A stretch of DNA of 64,000 nt, taken from Candidatus Eiseniibacteriota bacterium (GTDB taxonomy: Bacteria > Eisenbacteria > RBG-16-71-46). Below the pieces are notes generated by a model. The model was not told the DNA's origin. It made no database searches and saw nothing but the letters and a program-made list of their open reading frames with translations. Within the stretch, counting starts at the first letter, position 1; the number at the start of each line of letters is the position of its first letter. Positions 15,521 through 25,369 of the stretch are shown piece after piece. The translations under genes and the position numbers were made by a program. The stretch lies in assembly GCA_016710095.1 (NCBI GenBank), contig JADJLL010000003.1:1-64000 (forward strand). Reading direction: 5' to 3'.

Positions 15521-17794
15521 TCACCGCAGGATCACGAACCGCCCGACCTGATGGCGCGACGCGCTGTCCATCACGAAGAGGTACACGCCGGACGCGGCGT
15601 CCTGGCCGTTGCGCGTGACGAGGTTCCACGAAGCCTGGCCGTCGCCCGAACCACCGTCGTGCGGGACCTCCGCGACGAAGTCACCCGCGAGCGTGTAGAC
15701 GCGAATCGTACATCGCTCGCGCGGCAGCCTGAGAAAATCCACGTGCTTCGTGAACACGTCGCCGGGCACGGCCGGCCGGTCCCACGGCGCGCTCGCACGA
15801 TACGGATTCGGCGCGACCCAGACGTCGCCTCCGCGGGCCCCGGCCGCCACGTGCGGCACCACGCGCCGATCGAAGTCTGGCTCGAACGAGCTTTCCAGTT
15901 CCGCCACGTAGCCGGGTAGCGTGTCGTAGGGCGCGTGCGCGCGCAGGAACGACGTCACGACGTAGCTGTAGTCGAAGCCGTCGTGCACGGTGGAGTCCAC
16001 GAACGGCTGCCAGCGCTCGGGCGGCGGCAAGAGTCCGTCGCGGCGCCAGTCGGACAGGCGATAGAGCTTGTAGCCCGCGAAGCGCAGACCCGAGTCGCCC
16101 ACACGTCCCGACGCGAGCACGGCCTCGGGCGAATCGTCCCACTCGATGCGCACGCGCGCGTCGCCCGCCGTCGCGCGCTGTGCGGGCGGAGGGGGCAACA
16201 GGCTGATCAGGTACCACGGCCTCGTTCCGTCCACGCCGTCGTCGCCCGTACAGCCGTCGCAGTCGAGGTCGGTCCACACGGGCTTGCCGTGGCGGTACTC
16301 GACTTCGAACGAAACCGGCGGCCCCTGCGACCGCGGATCCGGCGTGTAGTCCGAGTAGATCTTCTGGGGACAGTGCGGATCGTAGGAGAAGACGACTCCT
16401 TCCGGCGGCTCGTAGTACGCCTCGTGGCCGTTCACGCCCGTGCTGCCCGCGAACCACGCCCGGCCGATCGTCGTGTCCGGTCGAAGATTGAAGCGGGTTC
16501 CGCGCTGCAGGTCGCGCGCGGTGAGCGCGAGCGCCGTGAGACTGTCGCGAGTGGACGCGGCGACGAACGCCACGGAGAACTCGACCGACTGCCCGGGGGC
16601 GAGGCGCGCGAACGGGCCGCACGCGATCAGCGTGGAGACGTCCTGCCGATGCGTCTCGTCGCGCAATCCCGGCCAGAGGCCTTCGAGCGCACTCCATCGG
16701 TCGCGGTCGAGCGTCGGTGGACCACCTTGTCCCGGCGGCAGGCCGGGCGAAAACGCGTACACGTGAAAAGTCGTGTCGCTCGCCGGCGCCCGCGCCGCAG
16801 CTCGCGCTTCGCGCACGCCGGGAAACACGTCGTTCGTGAACGTCGCGAGCGGATCGGTCGTGTGCGAGAGCGGCACGATCGCACCGATCGGCACGCCCTC
16901 CTGCCCGGGCAGCGGTGACGCGGCGACGGCGACGCCCCGCGTGCGCTCGAAACAGGGCTTCCGCCAGAGGCCGGCCGCGTTGATCACCGACTCGGGCTTC
17001 GGCACCACGCGCTCATACTCGACGCGTGCGATCGCGTCGTCGAGATGTCCCGAGCCTTCGTTGCGCCCGCGCGAGTCGAGATCGGCGTAGAGCCCGAGCC
17101 GCAGATCCCGCACGGTGTGCGTGGAGTGGTTCGTGATCACGAACCGCACGCACGCGATCCCGTCGAGCCCGGGCCGGCTCCACGTGAACGCCTCCTGGTG
17201 CACGGAGAGCCCGAGCGGCACGTGCTGCTCGCCGCCGTCGTAGCCGTACTCGATCGCCTCTCGCGTGTCGTCGGTGTACTCGGCCGTGAGCATCTCCTGC
17301 GCGGGCATGTCGAAGTCCTCGTCCACGAGCCCGTCGCCGTCGTCGTCGCGACCGTTCACGGTCTCTTCGTCGACGCGTCCGTCGCCGTCGTCGTCCACGT
17401 TCCAGCGCCCGCCGGATGCGCCCGCGACAGTGCGACGCACGCGGTCGTCCGGTGCGAGCGTCGGCCGCCACTCGAGGATCGGGCCTCCGGACACCCGGCG
17501 CTCGCCGGACTCGGTCAGCCCTCCCACCCAGAGTTCGGCGTGACCGAGCAACTCGTGCCCGCTGCCGCTCGGATACTCCCAAGACGGATCGAACGAGCGC
17601 CCGATCGCGAACCACGGATTGCCGAGCACGCCCACGTTGCTCACGCGAAGCGAGAACCGTCCCGCGTGGAGCACCGGCCCGCGGTCCTCGATGTCCATGA
17701 CGGCGCGCGCCGGAGGAGCGAGCGCGGTCGCGGCGACGAGGGCGCCGAGGAGAGCGTGCGCGGCGAGCGATCGCACGCGAGCGGAGCGGCTCAT
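15521..17794 (-). CDS. Large secreted protein with calcium-loop repeats and FlgD-Ig-like C-terminal sorting domain
   Basis: 757 residues. Signal peptide at 1-31 (A-L-L-G-A-L-V-A-A-T-A-L-A-P-P-A-R-A). Around residues 130-160 there are tandem acidic loops D-V-D-D-D-G-D-G-R-V-D-E-E and G-R-D-D-D-G-D-G-L-V-D-E-D, which look like EF-hand/thrombospondin-type Ca2+ loops. A further D-L-D-C-D-G-C-T-G-D-D-G lies near 520. The last 90 residues (V-A-P-N-P-Y-R..R-V-Y-T-L-A-G-D-F-V-A-E..A-S-G-V-Y-L-F-V-M) are the FlgD-Ig/Por-secretion-like C-terminal domain common in Eisenbacteria and related groups. The start ATG overlaps the preceding gene's stop (ATGA), so the two are translated together. Probably surface or extracellular; function unknown. 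Confidence 0.78.
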   Translation of the reverse strand: MSRSARVRSLAAHALLGALVAATALAPPARAVMDIEDRGPVLHAGRFSLRVSNVGVLGNPWFAIGRSFDPSWEYPSGSGHELLGHAELWVGGLTESGERRVSGGPILEWRPTLAPDDRVRRTVAGASGGRWNVDDDGDGRVDEETVNGRDDDGDGLVDEDFDMPAQEMLTAEYTDDTREAIEYGYDGGEQHVPLGLSVHQEAFTWSRPGLDGIACVRFVITNHSTHTVRDLRLGLYADLDSRGRNEGSGHLDDAIARVEYERVVPKPESVINAAGLWRKPCFERTRGVAVAASPLPGQEGVPIGAIVPLSHTTDPLATFTNDVFPGVREARAAARAPASDTTFHVYAFSPGLPPGQGGPPTLDRDRWSALEGLWPGLRDETHRQDVSTLIACGPFARLAPGQSVEFSVAFVAASTRDSLTALALTARDLQRGTRFNLRPDTTIGRAWFAGSTGVNGHEAYYEPPEGVVFSYDPHCPQKIYSDYTPDPRSQGPPVSFEVEYRHGKPVWTDLDCDGCTGDDGVDGTRPWYLISLLPPPPAQRATAGDARVRIEWDDSPEAVLASGRVGDSGLRFAGYKLYRLSDWRRDGLLPPPERWQPFVDSTVHDGFDYSYVVTSFLRAHAPYDTLPGYVAELESSFEPDFDRRVVPHVAAGARGGDVWVAPNPYRASAPWDRPAVPGDVFTKHVDFLRLPRERCTIRVYTLAGDFVAEVPHDGGSGDGQASWNLVTRNGQDAASGVYLFVMDSASRHQVGRFVILR

Positions 17795-20042
17795 CGCGTC
17801 ACCGGTCTTCTGGAGAGGCCCCAGAACTCCTGCAGCACCCAGTCGACCAGTGCGATCGCCTGCGCGCGCTGGAAATACCAGAGCGGGAACCCCGACGTCA
17901 CGACCGGGGGACTGTCACCGCCGTGATACAGCGTCATGATCGGCCAGCCGGTGCCGGCGGGCCCTCCCTGCGTCACGTAGAGCGTGTCGAGCGTGGAGCG
18001 CAACGGGCTCGCGGGCGTGTCGAACCCTTCGAGGACCCGCGTGGGCGTCGACAGGAACTCGGCGATGAAGCTCGACACGTGGAACTCGCCGTTGACCCGA
18101 TAAGGCGGCAAAGGGTCCGTGGAGACGGCCTTCTCGGCGAGCAGCGGCGGCAGCGCCGCGTAGTCCGGTGCACCGTCCCAACCACCGACCGCGCGTGGCG
18201 ATCGCGCGGCGCGCACGGTGTTGTTGAGCGTGATCTCGTTCCGCCAGTGAGGGAACGCGTGAAAGAAGCGGCCCGGCACGAGTTCGCCCGTCGCCGCGGT
18301 GAACACGTTGTCTGGCGTGCCGCGCGCCGGCTTGCAGAGATCAGGCTCGCGTACGCCGCACCGCCGCCCATGACCCACAGCTTGCCGCCCTGCGCGATCC
18401 ACACCGCGAGCGGATTGCCGACGCCGGGCCCGGTGAGCGCGCGCAGCATCGGGATCGAGAACGCACCGGAACCGATCGGATTGATGCCGTTGCGTGCACG
18501 AGTGATGTCCGTGACCCAGACGATGTCCCGGTAGCGGTCGAGCAGCCCGAGCGACATCGCGCCGAGCGGAATCGAGCGCGTGCTCAGGGTGTCGAGGTCG
18601 TAGCCCGCGAAGAGGCCAGGCACGCTCCGCGTGCCGGCCGTGTAGCAGCGCCACGGCTTGTCCCCGACCGCGACGAAGAAGGAGTCGAGCTCGGCGGACG
18701 TCGGCCACGTGCCGCGCGGACGGTCCACGCAGCCGCCCGCCACCACCTTGTCGAGGGGGAAGCCGGTGTCGTTCACGAGGAGCAGGTCGCGCTCGAACGT
18801 CGGGCGTCGGCAGCGGAACTCCACCACCGCGAGGCTCTGATAGCCGATGTCGTCGGTGGCCTTGAGATAGAAAAGGTGCGGCGCGCTCACGCCCGACGCC
18901 GCGGCGTCGAACGGCGGCAGCTGCACGCTCGTGGCGGTGGTCGGCTGGCTCCAGTGGGAGAGGTCCGTGAGCTCGTTCGTGCGTGGAGTGCCGTCCTCGA
19001 TCGAACTCAGGTCCACGGCCCATTGGTACGACTGCACGTAGGTGCCCGACGAGTTGATCGCGGACCACGACAGCGTGATCGGCAGGTCGGCGGGAAACTC
19101 CTGGTAGATGAAGCTGCCGGGCTCCGAGAACCAGCCGCCCGACGGATAGCGATACAGGAACGAGTCGTTGTAGAGCGTGAGCTGCGGGCCGATCGACGCG
19201 TTCGTGTCGATGTACAGGTCGAGCACGTTCTCGAACAGCGAGAACCCGGGCGACATCGCGCCCGCCGTGTCGAACGCCACGATCGCGAACAGGTAGCGCT
19301 GCCTCGGCTTCAGGCCGGATAGCGTGAGCATGTTCGCGGCGCCCGGAAGCGAGTCCCAGCCCGCGAACGCCGGCGCGAACGCCGCGCGCAACGTGTCGGG
19401 ATTCGCGGCGACATCCGTCGCGGAGGGCGAGGTGCTCACCGAAAACACTCGGTACTTGTAGTTCACCGGGAGCTTCGACGCGGGGCCATCGGCGTCGGCA
19501 CCGATCCAGTGAATCTGCACATTCGGCGAGACGAGCCGCGAGCCGAGTCCGGAGGGCCGCGGGCCGGTGATGGTCACCGTCGGCGCGATCGTCGTCGCGT
19601 CGAACGTGACCGACGCGGGCGGCGACCAGGCGCCGCGGTCGTCCACGGCCTCCACGACGAGTGTGTGCATGCGGTGCGCGACGGCCCCGGCGCCCGCGCT
19701 CGCGCTGTCGACGGGGAACTGGAAGAAGCGCCGATTGTCGGTGGTCGCGATCCAGAGCGTCTCGGAAGCCGCCGCGCGAGGCGGGTCCACCGCCCAGCGA
19801 AAGCCCGTCACGGCGCCGTCGGCGTCGGAGGCCGACCAGCTGAACTCGAATGCGTACTGCGAGGGCGAGCCGGCCTGCGCGGGCCACTGCGTGATTTCGA
19901 CCGTCGGGTGAGCGTTCGGAATCAGCGCGCCCATGTAGCCGCGCTCGGAGCACGACGAGGCCGCGCACCACGCGGCGATCGCGAGCGCCACGACACCCGA
20001 CGTACGAACGCCTGCGCGCGTTCCGCGCGAAGAAACCCCCAC
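17791..20042 (-). CDS. Large probable lipoprotein with fibronectin-like repeats, one frame break
   Basis: About 750 residues. I chose the GTG at 20042, preceded by GGGGGAG. It gives an N-terminal signal ending in a lipobox-like A-A-S-S-C (residues about 24-28). The body contains beta-sandwich segments (F-E-F-S-W-S-A-S-D-A-D-G-A-V-T-G-F-R-W, L-P-I-T-L-S-W-S-A-I-N-S-S-G) typical of FN3/Ig-like repeats. The frame changes near 18330-18345: G-G-G-A-A-Y-A-S-L-I-S in one frame, C-K-P-A-R-G-T-P-D-N-V-F in the next; one missing base explains it. The stop overlaps the start of the following secreted protein gene by 4 bases. Unknown role; probably a surface partner of that protein. Confidence 0.68.
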
Positions 20043-20117
20043 CGCGCTCCCCCTTCTCCCGGAGTGTGCAGTGTGAGTGCGGCGGAGCGCGGCGGACAAG
20101 CGGAAAGTCGGCCGGCC

Positions 20118-20489
20118 TCAGCCGCTCGGCGGCGGCGATCCCTTCTCGAGCCTCACGCTCACTCGGCCCTCGCCGGCCTTCGCGAACACGATCGCATCGC
20201 CGGGCTCGAGCCCGCGCTCGCGGCACCACTTCATCAGGCCCGGCTGGTTCGGCGAGCGCGGACGGAACACCCACGAGCCGTACTGGATGTCGCTCTCGAA
20301 CGACCAGCCGAGATCGGTCTCGATCGTGAGCGGCTTCACTTCGTACGGCCGCGGCTCGTCCTTCGGGCCGCGCGGGCCGATGCTCTCACGCGGAAAAAAC
20401 TCGAGGATGTCCCACAGCGGCACGTTGCGCTGCGTGAACGTCCACACGTCCTCCGGCGTCTTCACCGGAATGCGCGCCTCGGCGCTCAT
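20118..20489 (-). CDS. Conserved hypothetical protein, 123 residues
   Basis: A small soluble protein with W-T-F-T-Q-R-N-V-P-L-W-D-I-L-E-F-F-P near the N-terminus and G-L-E-P-G-D-A-I-V-F-A-K-A-G-E-G-R-V near the C-terminus, which looks like a small beta-barrel (AbrB-like or PilZ-like). No family is recognised with confidence. The ATG overlaps the stop of the upstream membrane protein (ATGA), so the two products probably work together. Confidence 0.55.
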   Translation of the reverse strand: MSAEARIPVKTPEDVWTFTQRNVPLWDILEFFPRESIGPRGPKDEPRPYEVKPLTIETDLGWSFESDIQYGSWVFRPRSPNQPGLMKWCRERGLEPGDAIVFAKAGEGRVSVRLEKGSPPPSG

Positions 20490-20977
20490 CGCACGCCGTG
20501 CGCGGCGGCGAGCACTTCGATCGCCTTCAGCGCTTCGTCGAAGCCCGGCTCGACGTCCTGGAACTGGACGAGCAGCGCCGGCTTGCCGCCGATCACGTTG
20601 ATCGCCGCGAACGGGCGCGCGAGCGGCGTCATGCGCTTGACCACCGCCCACGGTTCCTTCGGATAGACCTCGAGCGCCTTCGCGATGCCCACGTTGCGCA
20701 CGGCCACGTGCTGCATGTCGTCCCAGCGCACGAGCCCGCAGCCCATGCGGCGGTCGTCGATGCCGTGCTCGTCGATGCGAAGCGCGAGCTCGCCCATGAA
20801 CATGCGCGGCACGTGCATCATGGGCGCGATCACACCGAAGATCGCGACCGCGGCCCACGCGTACACGCGCAACCGGTCGTGCGAGTGCCACGCGATCCAG
20901 CCGAACACGATCGCCATCGCGAACGTGCCGGCGAGAATGGCCCACTGCTTGTGACGGGCGAAACGGAACTCGATCAC
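20486..20977 (-). CDS. Two-helix membrane protein with PH-like domain (STM3941-like)
   Basis: 163 residues: two hydrophobic helices near the N-terminus (A-I-L-A-G-T-F-A-M-A-I-V-F-G-W-I-A-W and V-Y-A-W-A-A-V-A-I-F-G-V-I-A) followed by a bacterial-PH-like beta domain. That domain includes L-A-L-R-I-D-E-H-G-I-D-D-R and the membrane-proximal W-D-D-M-Q-H-V-A-V-R. This layout is typical of STM3941-type uncharacterised proteins. It sits 9 bases after the S9B peptidase and is translationally coupled to the next gene. Confidence 0.55.
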   Translation of the reverse strand: MIEFRFARHKQWAILAGTFAMAIVFGWIAWHSHDRLRVYAWAAVAIFGVIAPMMHVPRMFMGELALRIDEHGIDDRRMGCGLVRWDDMQHVAVRNVGIAKALEVYPKEPWAVVKRMTPLARPFAAINVIGGKPALLVQFQDVEPGFDEALKAIEVLAAAHGVR

Positions 20978-20986
20978 GTGCGTTCC

Positions 20987-23147
20987 TCAGGGGCGCGGCG
21001 GCGCCGAATCGCCCGGCGCGCCCAGATGCCGTTTGAAGTACTCCGTCATGCGCGAGTACACGCGCTGCACCTGCACGGCTTCGATCACGGAGTGTGCCTG
21101 CCCCGGAAGCGGCAGGAAGTCCCAGTTCACGCCCGCCTTGTTGAGCGCGTCGGCGAGCTTGAGCGTGTGGAAGAAGTAGACGTTGTCGTCGGCGGTGCCG
21201 TGAATCACGAGCAGCGGGCGCGCGAGCTTCGCGGCGTCCGTGAGCGCCGAGCTGACCGCCCACGCGAGCGAGTCCGCATCCGGCATGCCCAGATAGCGCT
21301 CACCGTAGAACGTGTCGTAGTCGCGCCAGTCCACGACGGGCGCGCCGGCGACGCCGGCCTTGTAGAAGTCGCCCGCGCGCTCGAGCGCGAGCACGGCGAA
21401 GTAGCCGCCGAACGACCAGCCCGTCACGCCGACGCGTTCGAAGTCCATCTCGGGGTGGCGCCCGCAAAGCGCCAGGATGGCCGCCTGATGATCGGCGAGC
21501 GCGGGACCGATCAGGTCACCGCGAATCGAGCGCTCGAACGATCGTGTGCGTCCCGGCGTGCCGTGGCCGTCCACCGCGACGACGATGAAGCCCTGGTCCG
21601 CGAGGTACTGCTCGAGCACGTAGCCGTCCGCGCGGTGCACGACGCGGTTCGAATGCGGACCGGCGTACGCCCAGTCCACGACCGGGTAGCGCTTCTTCGG
21701 ATCGAAGTCGCGCGGGCGCACGATCGCCGTCGCGAGCGAGTCCTGCGTCACGCGCTCCCACGACACGTTCGGCGTGAACGGCAGCGGCTCGGCGTTCGAC
21801 TTCAGTTCGCCGATCGCCTTGCCGCGCGCGTCCTCGACCACGTAGGCGATCGGTCCGGCGACGGGCTTGTGCGTGCGCACGCGTGCCCGCGCGCCGGGAC
21901 GCACGACCAGTTCGTCGGTGCCGGGCTCGGCGCTCACGCGCTGCATCTCGCCGTGGCCGCCGAGCGGGACCACGTACACGTCGTTCTCGAGCGCATCGGT
22001 CGTCGCGTTCACGTACGCGACCGCGAGCTTCTCGTCGACCGCGACGATCGACTGCACGCGCAGCCCCCACGGCGTCAGCCGCCGCACGAGCGCGCCGTCG
22101 GCGCCGCGCAGTTCGAGCTGCGGACCGGAGTCGTCGCGCTCGGCGATCCAGAGGAATCCGCCCTTCTCGAGGAAGCGCGGCGAGGTCTGCGCGAGGTTGA
22201 TCCACACGTCGTCGTGCTCAGCGAGCAGCGTGCGCGTGGCGCCGGTCGTCGCATCACATGCCAGCAACGCTTCATTCTGCTGCACGCGGTCCATGACGAG
22301 CGCCGCGAGCGGTCCGCCCTTCTGCCAGCGCACGGTGCAGAGGTACGGATACTTCGCGCGATCCCACTCGACGAAGCGCGGCGCGCCGCCGTCCACGCTC
22401 ACGACCGCGAGCCGCACGTCGGCGTTCGCGCGGCCGGGCCGCGGATAGGCGAACTCGAGCGGCGTCGCGACCGGATCGGACGGATCAGCGATGCGCATGC
22501 GCTCGACCTTGCTCTCGTCGGTACGCTGCACGGCGATCGCGCGCGAGTCGGGCGACCACCACCAGCCCTCGTAGCGGTGCATCTCCTCCTGCGCGATGAA
22601 GTCGGGCGGCCCCCACGTGACGTGCTCGCCCTCGCGCGCGGCGAGCACGCGCTCGGCGCCGCTCGCGAGTTCGATCACGCACAGCGAGCCGTCGCGCACG
22701 AGCCCGACGAACGCGCCGTCGGGCGAGAAGTGCGCGTCCTGCGCGCCGGTCTTGCCCGCGGACAACTCGCGCACCGCGCCGCTCGCGCGATCGAGCACGA
22801 ACAGCCGCCCCGAGAGCGGCACGAGCAGCCGCCGTCCGTCACGCGAAAGCTCGAACGACGCGATGCCACGCGCGGAAGAGCGCAGGCGCTGCTGCCCGCT
22901 TCGTGCGCGTGTCGTACGCCCACAGGTCGAGCGTGCGGCTGCGGCCGTCGGCGGAGCGCAGGAACAGCACCTCGCCGCCGTCGGGCGTGATCGTGAACGC
23001 GCGCGGCGTGCCGGATCGGAAACGATCCGTGGCCGAGTACTTCGCCAGCAGGTCCTCGGCGTGCGCGGGCCGCGGCGCGATCGCGACCGCGACCGCCGCG
23101 CACAGCGCGAGCGAGAGCAGACGGCGACGGATGAACGAAACGCGCAT
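20987..23147 (-). CDS. Dipeptidyl peptidase IV-like serine peptidase (S9B), one frame break
   Basis: About 719 residues, secreted (signal peptide L-L-S-L-A-L-C-A-A-V-A-V-A-I-A-P-R-P-A-H-A). The beta-propeller (DPPIV_N) spans roughly 50-480, with Y-E-G-W-W-W-S-P-D-S-R-A-I-A-V and the glutamate pair in Q-E-E-M-H-R-Y that binds the substrate N-terminus. The alpha/beta-hydrolase domain carries the nucleophile G-W-S-F-G-G-Y, then the aspartate in H-G-T-A-D-D-N-V-Y and a late histidine (G-Q-A-H-S-V). It releases N-terminal dipeptides, often X-Pro. The start is ATG at 23147. The frame breaks near 22890, where GCGCCTGCG should read GCGCTGCG (one extra C), so A-A-A joins L-R-S-S-A-R-G-I-A-S-F-E-L. Confidence 0.88.
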
Positions 23148-23164
23148 GCGCGACTCCCGAGAGG

Positions 23165-23617
23165 TCAGAGGCCGAACTGCGTGAGGTGGTGGTTCCAGTG
23201 ACGCCAGAGCAGCCGCCCCATGGTCGCGCCGTCGAGCGGGCCGAACGCCGGGTGGACCGTGGCGGCCTTCGCTTCGCCGTTCGCGATCATGCGCTCGACG
23301 CGCGCCTTGAGCTGCGGCACGAGAGCCTCGAGCTCGCCCGGCGCGTCGCTCAGGTACTGCGGCGCGGTCGGTGTGCTCTTCGGCCACGACATGCCGGAGT
23401 CGATGATCAGCCAGTGGAAGAGCGGCCACTTGAACATCGGCGGCGTCGGCCGCGGCGCGACGTGGATCTCGCCGAGCACGTTCTGCATCTGCGCGTTCAG
23501 GTGGAACACCATCTGCGCGGGCGTGAGCGAGCCCCACTGGCGCTGCGTGCCGGGCGTGAGCCGGTCGAGACGCGCGAACATCGCGGCGCGGGCGGCATCG
23601 TCGAACATCGTGGGCAT
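23165..23617 (-). CDS. DUF1569 (DinB-like) family protein
   Basis: 150 residues. The motif pattern W-G-S-L-T-P-A-Q-M-V-F-H-L-N-A-Q-M near residues 28-45 and the ending H-P-A-F-G-P-L-D..M-G-R-L-L-W-R-H-W-N-H-H-L-T-Q-F-G-L are characteristic of DUF1569, a four-helix DinB-like fold with a likely metal site from the histidines. GGAGG precedes the ATG. Stop and start sites lie 17 and 26 bases from its neighbours, so it belongs to the minus-strand operon with the flavin reductase-like and S9B genes. Function unknown. Confidence 0.75.
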   Translation of the reverse strand: MPTMFDDAARAAMFARLDRLTPGTQRQWGSLTPAQMVFHLNAQMQNVLGEIHVAPRPTPPMFKWPLFHWLIIDSGMSWPKSTPTAPQYLSDAPGELEALVPQLKARVERMIANGEAKAATVHPAFGPLDGATMGRLLWRHWNHHLTQFGL

Positions 23618-23643
23618 GGCGTCCTCCGTGAACGGGCGAAGAC

Positions 23644-24264
23644 TTACGTGAGCGGCTGGCCGCTGCTGCGCGAGATGCGCGGGCGCTGCACCTTCGCCAG
23701 CTCGCGGAACGGCATGTAGAACTCGCCGCCGAGCCGGCCGACCGGGCGCAGCTTGGCGGGATCCACGCGGCCTTCGGTCAGCACGCGATCGTCCACGCGC
23801 GCGAGCACGATCTCGCCGACCAGGAAGAACGCGTTGCCGAGCGGGATCTCGCGGTGGAGCTTGCACTCGAGATGAATGGGCGACTCCTGCACCGACGGCG
23901 CCTTCACCTTTTCGGACGCCACGGGCGTGAGGCCCGCGACCTCGAACTCGCTCACGCCGGTCGGCCACTCGCCCGCCGTCTGCACCATCGCGGGCAGCAG
24001 GTCCTCGTCGACCGCGTTGATCACGAACTCGCCGGTCTCGCGGATGTTGCGCAGCGTGTCCTTCGGGTCGTCCTTGCGGTCCACCACCGCGAGCCCGATG
24101 AGCGGCGGCGCGCTCGAGATGGCGATGAAGTACGAGAACGGCGCGAGGTTGAACGCGCCCGACGCGCTCCGCGTGGAGACGAAGGCGATCGGCCGCGGCA
24201 CCACGGCGCTGGTGAGGAACGAGTACATCTGGGGCAGGGCGATTTCGGCGGGATCGAGACGCAT
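23644..24264 (-). CDS. Flavin reductase-like FMN-binding protein
   Basis: 206 residues of the flavin reductase/HpaC-like split-barrel family. Features are V-V-P-R-P-I-A-F-V-S-T-R-S-A-S-G-A-F-N-L-A-P-F-S-Y-F near the N-terminus, P-P-L-I-G-L-A-V, R-K-D-D-P-K-D-T-L-R-N-I-R-E-T-G-E-F-V-I-N, and H-L-E-C-K-L-H later. Members bind FMN and reduce it with NAD(P)H or act as flavoprotein oxygenase partners. It is probably the first gene of the minus-strand run that ends near 20.1 kb. Confidence 0.82.
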   Translation of the reverse strand: MRLDPAEIALPQMYSFLTSAVVPRPIAFVSTRSASGAFNLAPFSYFIAISSAPPLIGLAVVDRKDDPKDTLRNIRETGEFVINAVDEDLLPAMVQTAGEWPTGVSEFEVAGLTPVASEKVKAPSVQESPIHLECKLHREIPLGNAFFLVGEIVLARVDDRVLTEGRVDPAKLRPVGRLGGEFYMPFRELAKVQRPRISRSSGQPLT

Positions 24265-24475
24265 GGCGGGGATGGGTCGCTCCGATGGGTGTGCCGTCAC
24301 GGAAAATCGTCGCCGGAGCCTGCCGCGCCGGGGCCGCGAGCGCAAACGCGCGACGGCAACTCCGTCGGAGCCCCGCCGCCGTGAGCGCGGCCGCCCGCTG
24401 GTCTAGTATGGCGGCGCATTTCCGCGCATCGCGCGGCTCGCAGTCATCCCTCCCTCTCATATGGAGAAGGGCATC

Positions 24476-25369
24476 GTGGAATTCCGGAAGATCACACTCG
24501 TGGGCGGCGGTGGATTCATGGGCCGCTCACTCGCACAGAAAATGGCTTCCAGCGGCATCGACGTCACCGTGTTGGAAGTCTCCGAAGAACGCATCGCGCA
24601 GGCGCGCGAAGCCATGGCGAACAGCCTCGACGACGAACTTCGCAAATGGGGCATCACGGCCAGCGAGAAGAAGGTCGTGCTGTCGCGCGTGACGTTCACC
24701 ACCGATCCGACGCAGGCGGCCGACTGCGACCTCGCGATCGAGGCCGTGCCCGAGGATCTCGCGCTCAAGCAGGCGGTCATGCTGCGCCTCGACGCCGTCT
24801 GCCGCCCCGAGACCGTGTTCGTGACGAGCACGTCCACGCTCAGCGTGACCGAGATCGCCGCGGCGTCCGGGCGCTCCGACCGCGTCGTCGGCATGCACTT
24901 CATGCACCCGGTCACGCGCAGCAAGATCGTCGAGATCGTGCGCGGCTCCGAGACGTCCGACGAGACGTTCGCGAAGGCCACCGCGCTCGCGCGCACGCTC
25001 GAGAAGACGATGATCGAAGTCTTCGAGTACCCCGGCTACGTGGTCACGCGCGCCGTCGTGCCGTTCGTGAACGAAGCCATGCACATCGTCATGGAAGGCG
25101 TGGCGAGCGCCGAGGACGTGGACCTCGCGCTGCGGCTCGGCTTCGAGTTCAAGATGGGCCCGCTCGAATACGCCGATCGCGTCGGCCTCGACACGATGCT
25201 CGGCTGGATGGAGCACCTGTTCCGCGAGCTGGGCGACTTCAAGTACCGGCCGTGCCCGCTGCTGCGCAAGATGGTCCGCGCGGGGCATCTCGGCCGCAAG
25301 GCGGGACGCGGGTTCTTCGAGTGGAAGGGCAACGAGCGCGTGCGCTCCGAGAAGGAGGTCTCGCGATGA
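24476..25369 (+). CDS. 3-hydroxyacyl-CoA dehydrogenase (NAD-binding plus C-terminal domain)
   Basis: 297 residues. It oxidises 3-hydroxyacyl-CoA to 3-oxoacyl-CoA, or the reverse in butyrate-type synthesis. The N-terminal Rossmann motif is L-V-G-G-G-G-F-M-G. Later come E-A-V-P-E-D-L-A-L-K, S-T-S-T-L-S-V-T-E-I-A, the catalytic-histidine segment G-M-H-F-M-H-P-V, and in the C-terminal domain G-P-L-E-Y-A-D-R-V-G-L-D and K-A-G-R-G-F-F-E-W. I prefer the GTG at 24476, which has GGAGAAGG at the right distance; an ATG at 24461 in the same frame adds five residues. The stop overlaps the ackA start (ATGA), so acyl-CoA metabolism and acetate kinase appear coupled. Confidence 0.9.
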   Translation: MEFRKITLVGGGGFMGRSLAQKMASSGIDVTVLEVSEERIAQAREAMANSLDDELRKWGITASEKKVVLSRVTFTTDPTQAADCDLAIEAVPEDLALKQAVMLRLDAVCRPETVFVTSTSTLSVTEIAAASGRSDRVVGMHFMHPVTRSKIVEIVRGSETSDETFAKATALARTLEKTMIEVFEYPGYVVTRAVVPFVNEAMHIVMEGVASAEDVDLALRLGFEFKMGPLEYADRVGLDTMLGWMEHLFRELGDFKYRPCPLLRKMVRAGHLGRKAGRGFFEWKGNERVRSEKEVSR

